From Microglena sp. YARC (lineage: Eukaryota > Chlorophyta > Chlorophyceae > Chlamydomonadales > Chlamydomonadaceae): a DNA stretch of 64,000 nt. The notes under the pieces are model-generated. The model searched no databases, had not been told where the DNA came from, and was given only the letters and a program-made list of their open reading frames with translations. The first letter of the stretch is position 1, and each line of letters starts with the position of its first letter. The position numbers and the translations under genes were made by a program. The stretch is from contig CM039462.1 in NCBI GenBank assembly GCA_022414725.1, forward strand, positions 6,132,021-6,196,020, written 5' to 3'. Shown here piece by piece: positions 22,301 to 30,744 of the stretch.

Positions 22301-25176
22301 GAAGATGCTGGCTAAGTTTGCTGAGGACGATAAGGTGGAGCAGATGAACGCGCAGAAGAGGAGGATGAAGCTGGCGGAGCACCAGCGCGCCGTGATGGAC
22401 ATGGTAGAGGAGAAGAGGAGAATGTATGAGGAGCAGAAAGCTAGGGAGGAGGCTGAAATCGCCTGCCAGCAGCTGGAAGACCAGAGAAAGGTGCGCAAAT
22501 GGTGGTGTGGTGGAGGTGGTGGTGGTTTCTAGGCAGTTTCCTAAACTTGGACATGCTAGAGGAGAAGAGACGAATGATGGACATGGTAGAGGAGAAGAGG
22601 AGAATGTATGAGGAGCAGAAAGCTAGGGAGGAGACTGAAATCGCCTGCCAGCAGCTGGAAGACCAGAGAAAGGTGCGCAGATGGTGGTGTGGTGGCGGTT
22701 CTAGGCAGTTTCCTAAATTTTGACAGGCGCGCCAAGATGGACATGGTAGAGGAGAAGAGACGAATGTATGAGGAACAGAAAGCTAGGGAGGAGACTGTAA
22801 TGGCCCGCAAGCAGCTGGAGGACCAAAGAAAGGTGCGCAGATGGTGGTGTGGTGGAGGTGGTGGTGGTTCTAGGCAGTTTTCTAAATTTGACCAGCAGCG
22901 CGCCGTGGAGCTGGACATGGTAGAGGAGAAGAGGAGAATGTATGAGGAGCAGAAAGCTAGGGAGGAGGCTGAAATCGCCTGCCAGCAGCTGGAAGATCAG
23001 GGAAAGGTGCGCGGATGGTGGTGTGGTGGAGGTGGTGGTTCTGGCAGGCAGTTCTCCTAGGCAACACTGGACATGATAGAGGAGAAGAGACGAATGATGG
23101 ACATGGTAGAGGAGAAGAGACTAATGTATGAGGAGCAGAAAGCTAGGGAGGAGGCTGAAATGGCCCGCAAGCAGCTGGAGGACCAAAGAAAGGTGCGCAG
23201 ATGGTGGTGTGGTGGAGGTGGTGGTGGTCCTAGGCAGTTTCCTAAATTTTGTCAGGCGCGCCAAGATGGACATGGTAGAGGGGAAGAGGAGAATGTATGA
23301 GGAGCAGAAAGCTAGGGAGGAGGCTGAAATCGCCTGCCAGCAGCTGGAAGATCAGGGAAAGGTGTGCGGATGGTGGTGTGGTGGAGGTGGTGGTGGTTCT
23401 AGGCAGTTTCCTAATTTTGACAGATGCGCTGTGATGGACATGGTAGAGGGGAAGAGGAGAATGTATGAGGAGCAGAAAGCTAGGGAGGAGGCTGAAATCG
23501 CCTGCCAGCAGATGGAAGATCAGGGAAAGGTGCGTGGATGGTGGTGTGGTGGAGGTGGTGGTGGTTCTAGGCAGTTTCCTACACTTGGACATGATAGAGG
23601 AGAAGAGACGAATGATGGACATGGTAGAGGAGAAGAGACGAATGTATGAGGAGCAGAAAGCTAGGGAGGAGGCTGAAATGGCCTGCAAGCAGCTAGAGGA
23701 CCAAAGAAAGGTGCGCAGATGGTGGTGTGGTGGAGGTGGTGGTGGTTCTAGGCAGTTTCCTAAATTTTGACTGGCGCGCCAAGATGGACATGGTAGAGGA
23801 GAAGAGACGAATGTATGAGGAACAGAAAGCTAGGGAGGAGGCTGAAATGGCCCGCAAACAGCTGGAGGACCAAAGAAAGGTGCGCAGATGGTGGTGTGGT
23901 GGAGGTGGTGGTGGTTCTAGGCAGTTTTCTAATTTTTGACAGGCGCGCCAAGATGGACATGGTAGAGGAGAAGAGACGCATGTATGAAGAGCAGGAAGTC
24001 AGGGAGGAGGCTGAAGTCGACTGCCAGCAGCTTGAAGACCAGAGAAAGGTGCGCGGAAGAGGCTTTATATAGAAATCGATTTTACACAGGCTTTAAACAC
24101 AGGCTGTATTTAACTTAATATTGTAGAATTAAATTATCACTGTAGCACGAACTCAGGCCCCCCGTCGATTAAACGATCGTTTGGGGTTCAGTTCATCAGT
24201 GCTTTTTCTTTTTAAGCCCTTCCTAAACGGTTGGGCAAGTCCCTTTAGCCTATTTGGCCTACCCCTGGACTGTAACATACATACCTAAATGGATTAATAC
24301 AAAGGCTTTAAATAAAGGATTTGTATAGAAATTGATTTATACACAGTCTTTGTACTTAACCGTATGCACAGGCTTTACACGAAGGCCTTATTTACAAAGT
24401 GATGTAAAGAAAGTTGTATACAATGGGAATTGTGCTTGGGAAGGCTGTATACAAAGGCTATATTTATATACAAATAGAGGATTCTTTTTTGCAACAGCTA
24501 CATGTTATGGTAAATTTCATTAAATTGACACATAGTGGAAGTGAGTATGTTACAGTCATGCACATACCGGTTTCTCTCCTTCAAAACAACCCTGCTGGCT
24601 CTCTGCTAATTGCCATCATTTAGGAGTGGAGTGACTCCCAAAAAATAGCAAATAAATAAAAAATATAGAGATCGTCTTTTAAAATCATTACCTGACTTTC
24701 CCACCCTTACTCTACAGATTGCCATCATTGAGGAGGAGCGCCGAAAGTTGCTCCAAGAAGCTGCGGAGCTCCGTGACTACCTCCCTCGAGGCGTCATCCG
24801 CGACCAGGGTGACGTGGAGTACATCAACCAGGTCATGGAGCAGCAGGGGATCTCTGGTGCGCCTATAGGCTCACGCCAAAACTCTGGCAATGGGGGGCAA
24901 CGGAACTCGGGTGGTGGTGGTGGTGGTGGAGGGCTGGGTCAGAGGACGCCCTCTGGAAATGGCATGGTGCAGCGAACACCGTCGGGGTCGTATCAACGGA
25001 CGTCTTCGGGGAATCCCATCCTCCCACAGATAAGTGTAGCACAGCAGCAGCACCCTGGGATGGTGCAACGGCAACATTCAGGTTCGGATAGCGGTGGAGG
25101 CGGGGGCCTGCCACCGCTAGGTAATTCGCAGAGGCAGATGAGTGGCAATGGTAGGTTTGGTAGCGGTAGAAGGTAA
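13759..25176 (+). CDS. MNS1: MNS1/FAP127-family axonemal microtubule inner protein
   Basis: Eight exons join in frame: 13759-13850, 14630-14756, 16423-16565, 17841-17916, 19355-19723, 21277-21498, 22206-22490 and 24718-25176, about 590 residues. The protein is almost wholly charged coiled coil. It matches vertebrate MNS1 along its length: SSELKEL with NKER, then MIDEVMNRIMEED, then MLAKFAEDDK with MNAQK, then AIIEEERRKLL followed by LPRG. MNS1 (FAP127 in Chlamydomonas) lies inside the lumen of ciliary doublet microtubules and stabilises them. Human MNS1 is near 495 residues; this one has a longer Gly/Ser/Gln-rich tail. The first exon and AUG are unresolved. A frame at 13455-13616 would fit phase 0 and a GTGAGT donor, but it has no AUG. 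Every intron holds exon-edge arrays or long microsatellites, and the gene is stretched to over 11 kb. Confidence 0.93.
13899..14042. repeat. Foldback element in MNS1 intron
   Basis: Two arms of about 55 bp face each other. The left contains CACCTGTTCAGGTTGTTAAA and the right its near-exact complement TTTAACAACCTGAACAGGGT. The spacer is about 30 bp. Each arm also holds an internal repeat of GTTCAGnGTGTT. It looks like a short hairpin MITE, but I see no clear target duplication. Confidence 0.8.
14450..14590. repeat. (GAT)n microsatellite
   Basis: About 140 bp of GAT with occasional ATT or GTC variants, directly before the acceptor of the exon at 14630. Confidence 0.9.
14630..14756 (+). CDS. 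MNS1: MNS1 exon b
   Basis: Acceptor CACTCGTAG; 127 nt; reads YYSDQKKADVAGGNQFK and RRLDRERKERNAEAQLLES, ending VYQ before GTAAGC. Phases 1 in and 0 out agree with both neighbours. Confidence 0.85.
14770..16186. repeat. Intron packed with microsatellites and poly(G)/poly(C)
   Basis: Contains (AAATA)n at 14780-14850, (CAGA)n at 14850-14902, poly-G at about 14975-15004, poly-C at about 15102-15125, C/A repeats at 15430-15520 and a poly-C run of about 28 at 15657-15684. A short frame at 15171 (CEFPSMRFTIEK) is not needed for the protein and lacks a clear donor. Confidence 0.8.
16187..16422 (+). repeat. Two extra 118-bp copies of an acceptor and exon start
   Basis: Copies starting at 16187 and 16305 repeat the acceptor TGTCAG, the exon start coding GKGRELSL-like residues, and about 70 bp of intron. 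The first reaches a stop (TAA) after RRDKEE; the real exon begins at 16423. All three acceptors look usable. Confidence 0.85.
16423..16565 (+). CDS. MNS1: MNS1 exon c
   Basis: Reads GRELSLIRRDEEEKMAAALA and KDKEVQRLREQSSELKE; 143 nt, phase 0 in and 2 out. It ends at GA before GTGAGTAG. The split glutamate joins to the LAEKIRTAK exon, matching the SIELRELEKKLKAA region of vertebrate MNS1. Confidence 0.93.
16545..16668 (+). repeat. 25-bp tandem of exon end plus donor, five copies
   Basis: The unit AGCTCTGAACTGAAAGAGTG plus AGTAG holds the exon end SELKE and the donor GTGAGT. Four copies keep the donor; the fifth reads GAGTCACC and loses it. Use of a downstream donor would add 25 nt per step and break the frame except every third step. 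Confidence 0.92.
16668..17830. repeat. CACCTY hexamer array with 115-121 bp higher-order repeat
   Basis: Almost pure (CACCTC/CACCTT)n with recurring islands TTTTTAAACCTGAACTCTAA. About six higher-order units lie between 17105 and 17820. The transcribed strand is purine-rich, so long Glu/Val or Pro/Ser/Thr open frames appear by chance on both strands. Confidence 0.9.
17841..17916 (+). CDS. MNS1: MNS1 exon d
   Basis: Acceptor CCCCCTTAG; 76 nt; reads LAEKIRTAKVNKERGLQLQ and EKAQIK, ending before GTACAG. The NKER motif aligns with the same motif in vertebrate MNS1. Confidence 0.93.
18425..18650 (+). repeat. Dispersed hairpin repeat in MNS1 intron
   Basis: Copy of the element at 5500-5800: CTATGCAGC, TGACGTGTCAGGCTTCA, GACAAATGGGTAA, then GCCCCCTTGAAGAGGGGGC and CTCCGCCAAAAA. 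Confidence 0.75.
18652..18844. repeat. 48-bp tandem repeat, four copies
   Basis: The unit begins CTGCCGCCTGATGACGTCCA and ends CACTGGTTTTGTA; the copies are nearly identical and directly adjacent. With no spacers, it is not a CRISPR array. Confidence 0.92.
18980..19350. repeat. CA / poly-C low-complexity block
   Basis: (CA)n, (CCCACA)n and (CACCAC)n mixed with poly-C runs, the longest about 28 at 19177-19204, directly upstream of an MNS1 acceptor. It probably serves as a very long pyrimidine-rich stretch. Confidence 0.9.
19355..19723 (+). CDS. MNS1: MNS1 exon e (largest coiled-coil exon)
   Basis: 369 nt, phase 0 both sides. It reads NEYETAMHTYVLETDNAAVA, LEEQIHEKQGLIKQAEAEA, RAMIDEVMNRIMEED and EFIAQFLVQQDAARVARQEE, ending DRRIK before GTGAGG. 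The MIDE...EED core corresponds to the conserved middle of MNS1. Confidence 0.95.
19770..19890 (+). repeat. Second copy of the end of MNS1 exon e
   Basis: About 110 bp from GAAATGAAAGAGTTTATTGC to CGTCGCATCAAG repeat the exon end with few changes. The donor is lost (AAGGAGTGG instead of AAGGTGAGG). Read in frame it codes another EFIAQFLEQQNAARVARQEE. Confidence 0.9.
19900..20150. repeat. (ACCACCAAC/ATCATC)n microsatellite
   Basis: Degenerate CAC/CAT/CAA triplets in the MNS1 intron, noncoding. Confidence 0.85.
20145..21276 (+). repeat. Twelve-copy mini-exon-like array
   Basis: Units of 60-125 bp each contain an acceptor CCTCCAG (CTTCTAG in early ones), the 15-nt segment GAGCACTGGCAAATG, and GTACCATC followed by CAC/CAT triplets. 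The real exon at 21277 starts with the same 15 bases. Copies lie near 20150, 20240, 20300, 20371, 20451, 20571, 20698, 20799, 20898, 20987, 21088 and 21176. Each could act as a 5-codon in-frame exon (EHWQM) with donor GTACC, or as a decoy acceptor. Confidence 0.9.
21277..21498 (+). CDS. MNS1: MNS1 exon f
   Basis: 222 nt, phase 0 both sides. Reads EHWQMVGDREAAEANKKSMQ, VKRELEAQAAAKEEEEQL and FEDEAKRLKIEQ, ending before GTAAGT. Confidence 0.93.
21410..22126 (+). repeat. Interleaved copies of the end of exon f and start of exon g
   Basis: Two further copies of the exon f end (about 21555-21656 and 21715-21812; the first has a premature TGA) and two of the exon g start (about 21838-21934 and 22026-22126) lie in the intron. 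The g copies are each preceded by CTCTTGTTTACAG, a strong acceptor. The real exon g is the third copy. Confidence 0.88.
22206..22490 (+). CDS. MNS1: MNS1 exon g (MLAKFAEDD core)
   Basis: 285 nt, phase 0 both sides. Acceptor CTTGTTTACAG, donor GTGCGC. Reads RLEMKRGNEYQKRLKEE, AFRLKMLAKFAEDDKVEQM, QKRRMKLAEHQRAVMDMVEE and EACQQLEDQ-like residues at the end. This is the most conserved part of the MNS1 family. Confidence 0.95.
22380..24060 (+). repeat. Ten-copy tandem of the end of exon g
   Basis: Units of about 170 bp repeat MDMVEEKRRMYEEQKAREE to LEDQRK, then the donor GTGCGC, a 60-odd base G-rich spacer (GGTGGTGTGGTGGAGGTGG) and, in many, TTTTGACAG before GCGCGCC. Donors fall near 22491, 22671, 22830, 23007, 23191, 23362, 23530, 23710, 23878 and 24048. 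Several units have acceptor and donor and could be skipped or included. Reading straight through stops at TGA. Confidence 0.92.
24140..24290 (+). repeat. Dispersed repeat copy (see 12945-13095)
   Basis: Lies in the last MNS1 intron, same orientation as the copy upstream of the gene. Landmarks are CACGAACTCAGGCCCCC and TTGGGCAAGTCCCTTTAGCC. Confidence 0.75.
24718..25176 (+). CDS. MNS1: MNS1 last exon with Gly/Ser-rich tail
   Basis: Acceptor TACTCTACAG; stop TAA at 25174-25176. It begins IAIIEEERRKLLQEAAELRD and LPRGVIRDQGD, the conserved C-terminal MNS1 block. It then continues about 110 residues rich in Gly, Ser and Gln with repeated QRTPSGNG-like and QRNSGG motifs and a poly-Gly run. Vertebrate MNS1 ends soon after the LPKG block, so the tail is a lineage-specific addition. 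Confidence 0.93.
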   Translation: MAIIEEERRKLLQEAAELRDYLPRGVIRDQGDVEYINQVMEQQGISGAPIGSRQNSGNGGQRNSGGGGGGGGLGQRTPSGNGMVQRTPSGSYQRTSSGNPILPQISVAQQQHPGMVQRQHSGSDSGGGGGLPPLGNSQRQMSGNGRFGSGRR

Positions 25177-25320
25177 AGGTAGTGGGCCAGAAGGTGAAGG
25201 TAGAAGGTAAAGGTAGTGGGCCAGAAGTTGAAGGTAGAAGGTGAAGGTAGAAGGTAAAGGTAGTGGGCCAGAAGGTAGAAGGTGTTGGTGGGGGTAGAAG
25301 GTGAAGGGGTAGTGGGGTGG
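25177..25320. repeat. AAGGTAGTGGGCCAGAAGGTG tandem, 3' of MNS1
   Basis: Short degenerate units of AAGGTAGAAGGTGAAGGTA type. They grow directly out of the last codons (GGTAGCGGTAGAAGG), again an exon-edge repeat. Confidence 0.8.
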
Positions 25321-25329
25321 TTGTGAATG

Positions 25330-26430
25330 GGTTTGCTAGGCTGGCTGTGAGGGACTTGCCTCCCTTCCTGAGTTATAGATTTGCCAGGCTGCCCGTGAGG
25401 GACTTGCCTCCATCCATGAGTTATAGATTTGCCAGGCTGGCTGTGAGGGACTTGCCTCCATCCATGAGTTATAGATTTGCCAGGCTGGCTGTGAGGGACT
25501 TGCCTCCATCCATGAGTTATAGATTTGCCAGGCTGGCTGTGAGGGACTTGCCTCCATCCATGAGTTATAGATTTGCCAGGCTGGCTGTGAGGGACTTGCC
25601 TCCATCCATGAGTTATAGATTTGCCAGGCTGGCTGTGAGGGACTTGCCTCCATCCATGAGTTATAGATTTGCCAGGCTGGCTGTGAGGGACTTGCCTCCA
25701 TCCATGAGTTATAGATTTGCCAGGCTGGCTGTGAGGGACTTGCCTCCATCCATGAGTTATAGATTTGCCAGGCTGGCTGTTAGGGATTTGCCTCCATCCA
25801 TGAGTTATAGATTTGCCAGGCTGGCTGTGAGGGACTTGCCTCCATCCATGAGTTATAGATTTGCCAGGCTGGCTGTGAGGGATTTGCCTCCATCCATGAG
25901 TTATAGATTTGCCAGGCTGGCTGTGAGGGACTTGCCTCCATCCATGAGTTATAGATTTGCCAGGCTGGCTGTGAGGGACTTGCCTCCATCCATGAGTTAT
26001 AGATTTGCCAGGCTGGCTGTGAGGGACTTGCCTCCATCCATGAGTTATAGATTTGCCAGGCTGGCTGTGAGGGACTTGCCTCCATCCATGAGTTATAGAT
26101 TTGCCAGGCTGGCTGTTAGGGATTTGCCTCCATCCATGAGTTATAGATTTGCCAGGCTGGCTGTGAGGGACTTGCCTCCATCCATGAGTTATAGATTTGC
26201 CAGGCTGGCTGTGAGGGATTTGCCTCCATCCATGAGTTATAGATTTGCCAGGCTGGCTGTGAGGGACTTGCCTCCATCCATGAGTTATAGATTTGCCAGG
26301 CTGGCTGCGAGGGACTTGCCTCCATCCATGAGTTATAGATTTGCCAGGCTGGCTGTGAGGGACTTGCCTCCATCCATGAGTTATAGATTTGCTAGGCTGG
26401 CTGTGAATTGCCTCCTTCCAAGAGTTATAG
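25330..26430. repeat. 48-bp satellite, about 22 copies
   Basis: The unit GTTATAGATTTGCCAGGCTG continues with GCTGTGAGGGACTTGCC and TCCATCCATGA. Since 48 is divisible by three, long open frames occur on both strands (16-residue periods); I take these as by-products. Rare variants recur 336 bp apart, showing a seven-unit higher-order repeat. Confidence 0.95.
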
Positions 26431-26431
26431 A

Positions 26432-27746
26432 TTTTCATGTAGGGCTGATTGTAGATGAAACAAAATAGAATTAGGTTCCATCCTGGATTTTTTGCAAGCA
26501 AGAATCACACAGATAGTATAACTGATAGCTTGAGCATGGTAGTACATTAGTTTGTCATGTACAGGCCATAGTTGACTTACGACAAGCCCGCTCCACGACA
26601 CACGGGTGGGATCTTCCAACCATTCTCAAAATCACAGGGTTCAATGAGTACTTTCCGTTGTACTTCAGGCTGATCTGTATCTTTTCTTTTCAGCTATGAG
26701 CAGCGGTTTCTAGGCAGCTCCCCTGACTGGCTATTGAGCCAAACAAATGCAACCTCGTGCACCTTGAAGCAGACACAACCAGCTGTAATGATAACGCCTG
26801 GTGGGGCGTGGTATTAAGGGAACCTGTCATACGCGGGTAGAGAGCAGTCTTCTACCTCAACTGGACAAGCTACCATCGCGGTTGACAACGACCTGCAACG
26901 CTTAGGGCGACTGTAGGGGGAATCGAACCCCCAACCCTACATCCTCAAAGCGACTTGGTGTACCACTACACCAATTGATTCGCTGAAAGGGGCTTCAACC
27001 AGCTGCACTGTACTGTTGACATCTTGGGGCTTGTCCCAGTGGCTGGCACAGGGGGGCTGCCTAGAAGCTGCTGCTAGTCGCTGAAAAGAAAAGCTATGGG
27101 TTGCCGGACGTTCTGATGCAAAAATGCAACCTCGTGCACCTTGAAGCAGACACTGTCATCTGCGCAGAACTGCTGAAATATTGGGGGTTAGCTCAGTGGC
27201 TGTCTCGAGGAGCTGTCTAGAAGCTACTGCTACTAGCTGAGAAGAAAAGCTCTGGTCTGATCCGGTGTGAGGTGTTGTGTTGTGAATTGTGTTGTGAAGC
27301 TAAATTGTGGTTTGGTCTTGTGTCGGTCTCTCCCGCCGATCCTAAGTGGGACCTCAAATAAGCTAGGGGCAACAAATACATTTATTTATTTATTTGCTGT
27401 CTGCCCTGGTCGATAGGGGTAGTGGTGCACGTTCGTTGGTCGTGGTCATGCGTCGCTCTCTCCCGCCGACTCTAAGTGCTCCTACTCTTTTGTAGGAGTG
27501 GCAACACCATTCAAACTGAATCCTCACTGCCGCTGGTTTATTTCAGGAGACCCACCTCCTGGGGTGAAATTCCTTTCATAACTTGAAAGCAGAAAAAGTG
27601 TAAAAATACACATTGGCCATGAGACCGATTATTGTCTGCGGGCGGAGGACACAAGTACACAACAACACACTTGGTGGTATGAACACTACTTGGTGGTATC
27701 AAAACTACACGAATACACATTGGTGGTATCATTGGTGGTGTTACTC
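26432..27746. other. Intergenic with SINE and repeat fragments
   Basis: Holds fragments of the AGCTGCCTAGAAGCTGC family (26700, 27060, 27210), a reverse SINE (26785-26985), and GTCTCTCCCGCCGA-type paired blocks at 27330 and 27455. No gene seen. Confidence 0.5.
26785..26985 (-). mobile_element. tRNA-derived SINE
   Basis: On the - strand the head has an A-box ATTGGTGTAGTGGTACACC and a B-box GGGGGTTCGATTCCCCC. The body follows with GATGGTAGCTTGTCCAG and ends with CGCCCCACCAGGCGTTATCA. It is homologous to the elements at 29436-29640 and 48225-48540. Confidence 0.85.
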
Positions 27747-27809
27747 GTTGAAACAAGAAGGTGCAGGGTTCGAATCCGTAGGGATTCAAACCCTGCACCT
27801 TGTTTCAAC
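27747..27809. repeat. tRNA-like inverted repeat (hairpin)
   Basis: Left arm GTTGAAACAAG, AAGGTGCAGGGTTCGAATCC; right arm GGATTCAAACCCTGCACC, TTGTTTCAAC. Only about four bases separate the arms. Each arm contains a B-box-like GGTTCGAATCC. The right arm continues into a reversed tRNA-like head with GAGCCTTTCGTCGAAA. Confidence 0.85.
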
Positions 27810-29217
27810 AAGCTCTACAATTGAGCCTTTCGTCGAAATGGGATTGATAAGGTATCGTATAGAAACCTGTGGTTGGCCCTAGTGAAAGCAAACGGGCTGG
27901 CCCCCTCAACCTCATGCCTCGTAATACGGCGTACCAATTATTTATGAGACACGGAAACCAGGGAGTGTGACAGGGTTCGAATCGTGACCAATGACTAGCT
28001 GGTCCTACCCCAAACTGTGGTGGCTGGCTCTTGAATCGAATTGAATAGTTTAAATGGTATATCAGCCTTCAGGCTGCTCACCGTCTGCAGGTGGAGTAAA
28101 CATGTGTAGGATAAACACTACTGCTCCACACTCCCTGCTGTGCTGTGCGGTGCTGACCCCCCCACACACCCACCCACCCACCCAACTCGCACACACATAC
28201 ACACACTCAGAACACTACTGCTACACTCCCGAGTACATAATGCAATCAGCTGTAGTTGGCTCTTGCATTTTTGCATTGTATATTCTTCTACCACCTACCT
28301 ACCTATAAAGTTATGAAGATAATTTCACCCCAAGAGGTGATTTCCCGACACAAAAGGATTCGGTTCGAATGGCGTTGCCATTGTGCAAAAGTTTGGCGCA
28401 CTTAGGCCCCTGCCCTGAAATCCGCAGTCAGGCATAATCAGCACTTAGGTTGATCGGATCAGATTGTTAAATGGTATTCCAGCCAACTCTGGGCTGCTCA
28501 CCATCTTCCAAGTCGAAGTCCCCCCGTGCAATACCTGAGCAAACTAAGCGGAATAGACAGTTTACAGATTTTATCCAGGCCAGGTACGTACGGAGGCAGT
28601 CAAATGAGACCAGAGACGAGGCTTTGTATAGAATACCGGTAGATTTATTTTCTTTTTATGACAGACGGTAGCCAGGTTACCGGTATATTTGAACATGCAT
28701 GTGTGCCGGTCTTGTAATTATTGAAGATTGTGACTCATGTTAGTAGACTTTAACATGTAATGTAATGTTGGCGTTAGCTACGTGATCAGTTCAGGTGTGC
28801 TCTCTTCAGAGTCTCCATCAGACCTCTCTTTCAGCAATTTTGACATTCCTGCTGCCATCAAGAGTTTCATTTCTCTTGTTTCTGTTTTTCTGGGTATGCT
28901 CTTTGTTCTGCCTGGTTTTCGCAAGAAGCAACATCTCAGTAGGAGGAAAACTGGCAGGGTTGTTCAGGGGGACTCCAAGATTGGCCTCTTGTGACGCACG
29001 CAGTTCAAAGATCTTCATCTTACATGCAGCAGACCCTCCAAGAATGCAACCGGGGTGAAAGTCCTTTCACAACTAAAACAAATAGTAGAGTACTAGGGTG
29101 CCCTGGCGGGTCCCCTGGAGGTCGGCTTGCATCCTTGGGAACCCTGAACCAACCAAAAGAACCCCCTCCCCTGCATCAGAACTGCCATGATTTTTGCTTC
29201 GTTGAAGGGGTGGCCCA
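27810..29217. other. Intergenic; one unassigned open frame
   Basis: B-box-like GGTTCGAATC occurs again near 27970. Dispersed GCTGCTCACCGTCTGC and GCTGCTCACCATCTTCC fragments lie at 28070 and 28490. A frame at 28782-28994 (ending KTGRVVQGDSKIGLL) and its antisense both look protein-like for about 60 residues, but no splice or homology support is visible. Confidence 0.4.
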
Positions 29218-29401
29218 CAGGGTTTTAAGGACACAGCGTCCTTCGTCGCACGCGAAACGTCGAAGAGTCCGTTGCAACGCAGGACGTAATGTGGGGAGGG
29301 TCCGTTGACCAGAAGGAATGGTCCGTTGCGTCGCAGGACGCATGCTATACAATTGGTTGCATCTCAGGCAGCACAGCTGGGGGTCCTCCTGAAGTACCCT
29401 G
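29218..29401. mobile_element. hAT-type MITE, family 2 copy
   Basis: 184 bp with ends CAGGGTTTTAAGGA and TCCTGAAGTACCCTG. The interior has GTCGCAGGACGCA and GACGTAATGTGGGGAGGGTC. Flanking octamers GTGGCCCA and GTGGTGTA match at five of eight positions, a decayed target duplication. Homologous to 62640-62824. Confidence 0.75.
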
Positions 29402-29435
29402 GTGGTGTAGTATAGTTCATGCTACCCACCAAGCC

Positions 29436-29640
29436 CGTTCTAGTGATACGATTGGTCTAATGGTACACCAAATCGCTGAAGCGAAGCGGGGTTGGAGGTT
29501 CGATTCCCCCTACGGTCCCCCTAAGCGTTGCCAGGTCGTCAACCGCGATGGTAGCTTGTCCAGTCGACGTGGGAGACCGTTCTCTGCCCGCCTATGACGG
29601 GTTCCCTTAATATTACGCCCCACCAGGCGTTATCAATACT
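29436..29640 (+). mobile_element. tRNA-derived SINE
   Basis: A-box GATTGGTCTAATGGTAC, B-box AGGTTCGATTCCCCC, then the shared body GATGGTAGCTTGTCCAG and the 3' block CGCCCCACCAGGCGTTATCA. It lacks the AGCAGCCAAATTG tail seen at 48225-48540. Confidence 0.88.
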
Positions 29641-29994
29641 TTTCATGCTACCCATATTTACTCTCTTTGTTGACCTAAGTGGTAGAGCGGTCGTTAAATA
29701 TGGTCACCACAGCCTGATGTATCCCTTTCGGATCTGCACAGACATGTGCTCTAGAGATCCCTTGTTTACGTGGTTATCGCACGGGGGTATTGTTAACTGC
29801 AATGTGCAGACGGTTAGACGCCATACCTGGCGTATAGAACCTTGAAACAATTATTATTACTCTTTCTGCAGACTGTGCGCAGCCTGAAGGCTGATAGAAC
29901 ATGTAATCATCAGCCTACATTAGATGATGATTCCGTGGTCTAACACGACACCATCAGTATCACGGCAATGTTATTAACCATATCATAACACAAC

Positions 29995-30184
29995 CAGGGT
30001 CATTCAAAGCGCGCGCTTTTGCGCTTTTGAGCGCTGACTTTTTGACCCCCTCTGCGCTTTAATCGCAGTTTTTTGCAACCCCTTGTGGGCGCTGCAGGCA
30101 ATTTTTGCGCTTTTTACAAAGCGCAGTTTTTTTGTTTTCAAGTGCGCTAAAGCGCTGGCCAATTTGGCCATTTGAAGTACCCTG
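29995..30184. mobile_element. hAT-type MITE, family 1 copy C (inverted)
   Basis: 190 bp; ends CAGGGTCATTCAAA and TTTGAAGTACCCTG; exact target duplication AACACAAC at 29987-29994 and 30185-30192. It lies in the opposite orientation to copies A and B. Confidence 0.9.
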
Positions 30185-30317
30185 AACACAACATCTACTT
30201 CTGTTGATTAAAAGAGGATAGTTGGAAGACCCCCCCCCCCCCCTGAAGTTTTGGCGTAGGCTTATCCTGGGTCAACACTAGCCTGCTTACGACAAGTGTA
30301 ATGTAATGTAATAAGCA

Positions 30318-30543
30318 ACAACCAAAACAAAACAAACCAACTAGATGCCTGCAAAACCAGTGCATCTTTTTGAGACACATCAGTATTGGCAGTGCGCACC
30401 AAACCAACTAGATGCCTGCAAAACCAGTGCATCTTTTTTGAGACACATCAGTATTGACAGTGCGCACCAAACCAACTAGATGCCGGCAAAACCAGTGCAT
30501 ATTTTTGAGAGCGCGTCAGTAGTGACAGTGCGCAACAAACCAG
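30318..30543 (-). repeat. 63-bp copies of the GT37-like gene 3' end
   Basis: About three copies of CACCAAACCAACTAGATGCC plus TGCAAAACCAGTGCATC repeat the last codons, the TAG stop and following bases of the exon at 30544-30744. They lie downstream of the stop. Confidence 0.85.
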
Positions 30544-30744
30544 CTAGATGCCTGTGAAATCAGTGCATATTTTTGAGAGCTTGTCAGCATAAGAAGAGCG
30601 GCAGTTTTTGGGCAGCTGCCACAGAGAGACGACCTTTCGGTTATCGATGGCCGGGCCTCCCAGTCCGAAGAGATTGAAAAGCTGAATGGGGTACTCGATG
30701 GAAAAAACGTGCTGGTCCCCGTTGGCTCTCACCATGGCCCCAAC
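30544..30744 (-). CDS. GT37-like last exon
   Basis: Acceptor GCTGCAG; 201 nt, phase 0; reads VGAMVRANGDQHVFSIEY and GLGGPAIDNRKVVSLWQ, ending KICTDFTGI then TAG. Confidence 0.85.
   Translation of the reverse strand, partial: VGAMVRANGDQHVFSIEYPIQLFNLFGLGGPAIDNRKVVSLWQLPKNCRSSYADKLSKICTDFTGI

Noticed and set aside
24993..26501. Long - strand open frame (about 500 codons) and a + strand frame of 383 codons
   Set aside because: Both are products of a 48-bp (16-codon) satellite that keeps several frames open at once; no non-repeat domain and no splice context.
28782..29058. Overlapping sense and antisense frames of 60-87 codons
   Set aside because: Both strands look equally protein-like, no homology is recognised, and the region is surrounded by SINE fragments.
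29436..29515. Functional tRNA gene
   Set aside because: A and B boxes are present but the acceptor stem and anticodon arm do not pair well, and the same sequence recurs with a shared 3' body, so it is a SINE head.
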